Below, piece by piece: positions 61,081-64,000 of a DNA stretch of 64,000 nt (position 1 is its first letter; each line of letters opens with the position of its first letter). The position numbers and the translations under genes were made by a program. The stretch lies in assembly GCF_000576595.1 (NCBI RefSeq), contig NZ_AWSA01000002.1, positions 62,001 to 126,000 on the forward strand, in the 5' to 3' direction. The DNA comes from Intrasporangium oryzae NRRL B-24470 (lineage in GTDB: Bacteria > Actinomycetota > Actinomycetes > Actinomycetales > Dermatophilaceae). A model generated the notes under the pieces. The model was not told the DNA's origin. It made no database searches and worked only from the letters and a program-made list of their open reading frames with translations.

Positions 61081-61757
61081 CGCGCGTCCTCGTCGTCGAC
61101 GACGACGCCCGCCTGCGCCGGACGCTGTCCATCGCCCTGCGGGCGCACTCCCATGAGGTGCTGAGCGCTGCGGACGGGCGCACCGCCCTCCAGGTCATGG
61201 GCGAGGACGGTCCACCCGACATCGTCATCCTCGACCTGGGCCTGCCCGACCTCGACGGCACCGAGGTCCTGCGCCGGATCCGCGCAACCTCGGCCGTCCC
61301 GGTCATCGTGCTCTCGGCCCGTCACGAGTCGGATGACAAGGTCGAGGCCCTCGACCTCGGGGCCGACGACTACGTCACGAAGCCCTTCGGGGTCGAGGAG
61401 CTCCTGGCACGGGTCAGGGCGGCGATCCGACGCGGAGGCGACGCCGGTCGCCGGATCGGCGTCGTTAGCACCGACGGGATCCGGCTCGACTTCGCCGAGC
61501 GACGGGCGAGCGTCGGGGGCGAGGAGGTCCGGCTCACGCCGACGGAGTGGCGCCTGCTCGAGGCGCTCTGCCGCGAGCCCGGGCACCTCGTGCTCCAGCA
61601 GGACCTCCTGCGCGAGGTCTGGGGACCGTCGTACGGTCGCGAGTCGAACTACCTCCGGGTCTACGCCAACCAGCTCCGCCGCAAGCTCGAGCCGGACCCG
61701 GCCGCGCCGCGCCACCTCGTCACCGAGCCGGGCCTGGGCTACCGCTTCGTCCTCTGA
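61077..61757 (+). CDS. kdpE: Response regulator KdpE
   Basis: OmpR-family regulator of the kdp operon. The 226-aa product has a receiver domain with the phosphoacceptor Asp53 (VILDLGLPDLDG), the acidic DDD near residue 8-10 and Lys in TKPFGVEELLARV. A winged-helix DNA-binding domain with LTPTEWRLLEALCREPGHLV and RVYANQLRRKLEPDP follows. It overlaps kdpD by 4 nt. Its likely site is the four-copy GTCA repeat upstream of kdpF. Confidence 0.97.
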   Translation: MTRVLVVDDDARLRRTLSIALRAHSHEVLSAADGRTALQVMGEDGPPDIVILDLGLPDLDGTEVLRRIRATSAVPVIVLSARHESDDKVEALDLGADDYVTKPFGVEELLARVRAAIRRGGDAGRRIGVVSTDGIRLDFAERRASVGGEEVRLTPTEWRLLEALCREPGHLVLQQDLLREVWGPSYGRESNYLRVYANQLRRKLEPDPAAPRHLVTEPGLGYRFVL

Positions 61758-61788
61758 CCCCGCGAGTGGGCCGGTCGACGAGAAGGCC

Positions 61789-64000
61789 TCAGTAACGCTC
61801 GTCGCGACGGTCCGTCAGCGACCAGGCATCCTCGGACTCCTCGTCGTCCTCGTCGACGACCGGGGTCAGGTCGCCGGGCGTCCAGCCGGCGCCGGCTGCG
61901 GGCGTGTCACGCCGCTCGCCGCGCTCGGCGACGAGGGACGCCGTCCGCTGGTGCGCGTTCCCCTCGCCGTCGTATGCCGCCGGGTCGGCTTCCGTCGAGG
62001 GCTCGACCTCGACGGGTGGCGGGGCGTACGGCTCGGACGGCTCGACCTCGTCGGCGGGCTCGTTGGGGTGGGGCACGTCCTCGCCCCGGAGCAGCGCGAG
62101 CGTCTGGGGCAGGTCGTCAGGCCGCACGAGGACGTCACGGGCCTTGCTCCCCTCGCTCGGGCCGACGATGCCCCGCGACTCGAGCAGGTCCATGAGCCGG
62201 CCGGCCTTGGCGAAGCCGACGCGCAGCTTGCGCTGGAGCATCGAGGTCGAGCCGAACTGGGTCGTCACGACGAGCTCGGTCGCCTGGAGCAGGACGTCGA
62301 GGTCGTCGCCGATGTCGTCGTCGATCTGCTTCTTCGGGGCCGCGACGGTGACGTCCTCGACGTAGTTGGGCTTGAGCTGGGTCGTGACGAACTTGACGAC
62401 CTCGTGGATCTCGGACTCGTTGACCCAGGCGCCCTGGACGCGCATCGGCTTGCTCGCACCCATGGGCAGGAAGAGCGCGTCGCCCTGGCCGATGAGCTTC
62501 TCGGCGCCGGGCTGGTCGAGGACGACGCGGGAGTCGGCGAGCGAGCTTGTCGCGAACGCCATCCGCGAGGGGACGTTGGCCTTGATGAGGCCGGTGACGA
62601 CGTCGACCGAAGGGCGCTGGGTGGCGAGGACGAGGTGGATCCCAGCGGCCCGAGCGAGCTGGGTGATGCGCACGACCGACTCCTCGACGTCGCGCGGGGC
62701 CACCATCATGAGGTCGGCCAGCTCGTCGACGACGACGAGCAGGTAGGGGTAGGTCGTGATCTGGCGCTCGGAGCCCGGGAGCGGCTTGACCTTGCCGGCG
62801 CGGACGGCCTTGTTGAAGTCGTCGACGTGCTTGAACCCGAACGCCGCGAGGTCGTCGTAGCGCTGGTCCATCTCCTTGACGACCCACTGCAGCGCCTCGG
62901 CGGCCTTCTTCGGGCTCGTGATGATCGGGGTGATGAGGTGCGGGATGCCTTCGTAGGCGGTCAGCTCGACGCGCTTGGGGTCGACGAGGATGAGCCGGAC
63001 CTCCTCCGGCGTCGAGCGCATGAGGATCGAGGTGATCATCGAGTTGACGAAGCTCGACTTGCCGGAGCCTGTCGCACCAGCGACGAGCAGGTGCGGCATC
63101 TTCGCGAGGTTGGCGATGACGAAGGCCCCCTCGACGTCCTTGCCGACACCCATGACCATCGGGTGCGCGTTGCTCCGTGCCGTCTGGCTGCGCAGGACAT
63201 CGCCGAGCGCGACGTTCTCGCGGTCGAGGTTGGGGATCTCGATGCCGATGGCGGACTTGCCGGGGATCGGGCTGAGGATGCGGACGTCGGCCGACGCGAC
63301 GGCATACGCGATGTTCTTGGACAGCGCGGTGACGCGCTCGACCTTGGTGCCGGACCCGAGCTCGACCTCGTAGCGGGTGACGGTCGGACCGCGGGTGAAC
63401 CCCGTGACCGCCGCGTCGATGTCGAACTGGTCGAAGACGCCGGTCAGCGACTCGACGACGCGGTCGTTGGTCTCGCTCCGGGTCTTGTGCGGCGGGCCAG
63501 GCGTGAGCATCGTCGGGTCGGGCAGCCGGTAGGTGATGTCGCCACCCAGCGACAGCTGCTCTGCGCGGGCGGGGAGCTCGGAGACCGGCGGGGGCACGAG
63601 CTCGGCCTTGGGACTGGCCGCCTGCGTCACCGGAGCCCCGTGGGTCGTGGGGTCGGTCGCGTCGACGCCCGAGGCCGTCCCGGCGGGCCGCGGCGCGAGG
63701 ACGCCCGGAGCCGTGGGCCGCTTCTCGCCCGGGCGCAGGCGGGTCGTCGGCTCCTCGTCGGCGAGCACCTGGGCCGCCTTGCGGAAGGCCTCGTCACCGT
63801 CCCGGTCAGAGAGGTCGACGGCGCGCCGCCGGGCCCGCTTGAGGGCGGCCTCGGGAGCCGACCCGTCTGCGCTGTCGTCCGCGTCCGCAGGCTCGAGCTC
63901 GCGGTGGAGGACGAGCGCGCGCAGCTGGCGCAGCCGTGTCGGGATGAGGTTGACCGGCGTCGCGGTGATGACGAGGAGTCCGAAGAGTCCGAGGAGGCAG
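61789..64000 (-). CDS. ftsK: DNA translocase FtsK, C-terminal part (truncated by the window edge)
   Basis: FtsK/SpoIIIE pumps DNA during division. About 736 codons are visible; the N-terminus lies beyond the right edge. At the edge the frame reads [19 protein letters not shown], the last transmembrane helix, followed by a charged linker. The motor follows, with Walker [12 protein letters not shown] and Walker [13 protein letters not shown]. Next is the winged-helix gamma domain ([20 protein letters not shown] and [20 protein letters not shown]). After gamma there is an unusual acidic, Pro/Glu/Asp-rich tail of about 110 residues. A GTG at 63768 is internal, since the upstream frame remains open and conserved. 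Confidence 0.95.
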   Translation of the reverse strand, partial: CLLGLFGLLVITATPVNLIPTRLRQLRALVLHRELEPADADDSADGSAPEAALKRARRRAVDLSDRDGDEAFRKAAQVLADEEPTTRLRPGEKRPTAPGVLAPRPAGTASGVDATDPTTHGAPVTQAASPKAELVPPPVSELPARAEQLSLGGDITYRLPDPTMLTPGPPHKTRSETNDRVVESLTGVFDQFDIDAAVTGFTRGPTVTRYEVELGSGTKVERVTALSKNIAYAVASADVRILSPIPGKSAIGIEIPNLDRENVALGDVLRSQTARSNAHPMVMGVGKDVEGAFVIANLAKMPHLLVAGATGSGKSSFVNSMITSILMRSTPEEVRLILVDPKRVELTAYEGIPHLITPIITSPKKAAEALQWVVKEMDQRYDDLAAFGFKHVDDFNKAVRAGKVKPLPGSERQITTYPYLLVVVDELADLMMVAPRDVEESVVRITQLARAAGIHLVLATQRPSVDVVTGLIKANVPSRMAFATSSLADSRVVLDQPGAEKLIGQGDALFLPMGASKPMRVQGAWVNESEIHEVVKFVTTQLKPNYVEDVTVAAPKKQIDDDIGDDLDVLLQATELVVTTQFGSTSMLQRKLRVGFAKAGRLMDLLESRGIVGPSEGSKARDVLVRPDDLPQTLALLRGEDVPHPNEPADEVEPSEPYAPPPVEVEPSTEADPAAYDGEGNAHQRTASLVAERGERRDTPAAGAGWTPGDLTPVVDEDDEESEDAWSLTDRRDERY

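Overview
The window is a chromosomal stretch of a very GC-rich actinomycete. Gene content, gene order, GTG/TTG starts and leaderless-type promoters all say Actinomycetota. The order of the housekeeping blocks fits Micrococcales, perhaps Intrasporangiaceae; that family-level placement is inference. No tRNA, rRNA, phage, insertion sequence or CRISPR array was found, and no gap between genes exceeds 300 bp.

Region 1 (1-8956, minus strand) is the heat-shock and ribosome-maturation block. hrcA-dnaJ sits behind a near-perfect CIRCE operator and is followed by rsmE, a HIT protein, an S10-type carboxypeptidase, phoH, ybeY, a CNNM/CBS protein, era and the first codons of a VOC-family protein.

Region 2 (9056-25668) alternates conserved and accessory genes: a DMFase-like anchored protein, a DUF3097 protein, an aldehyde dehydrogenase, hemW, a membrane-anchored cyclophilin, an MFS exporter facing a tyrosine phosphatase across a MarR-type palindrome, lepA, an M48-like protease, a second MFS exporter, a solitary PemK/MazF-fold protein, rpsT, holA, an SPFH protein and a DUF2853 protein.

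Region 3 (25805-43607) holds dinG, fhs, a double-GNAT protein and then the familiar actinobacterial block read on the minus strand: recA-recX, miaB-def-miaA, dapF, hflX. An arsR-sulP pair, a YihY/BrkB protein, an RsmC-like methyltransferase and a YceI protein have been inserted into it. recA carries both an SOS box and a LexA-independent RecA-NDp (PafBC-type) promoter.

Region 4 (43742-64000) is the ftsK-rimO-pgsA-cinA-clgR-DUF3046-recA block, interrupted by accessory sets. One set is a class A beta-lactamase-fold hydrolase plus a dipeptide epimerase, probably for peptidoglycan-peptide salvage. Others are a DUF3352 protein, a macrodomain protein, a membrane dipeptidase, and a complete kdpFABCDE potassium-uptake system facing an ion-channel gene. 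ftsK runs off the right edge.

The main signals not explained by genes are: a dispersed over-represented word GGCATAC/GTATGCC (about 38 copies by eye); a recurring TANNNT box 6-8 nt before start codons; four 10-11 bp-phased GTCA repeats before kdpF; two 18-bp palindromes 32 bp apart between convergent genes; three 27-bp hairpin repeats with a 51-52 bp period upstream of arsR-sulP; and a G-quadruplex-type tract between hrcA and dnaJ.
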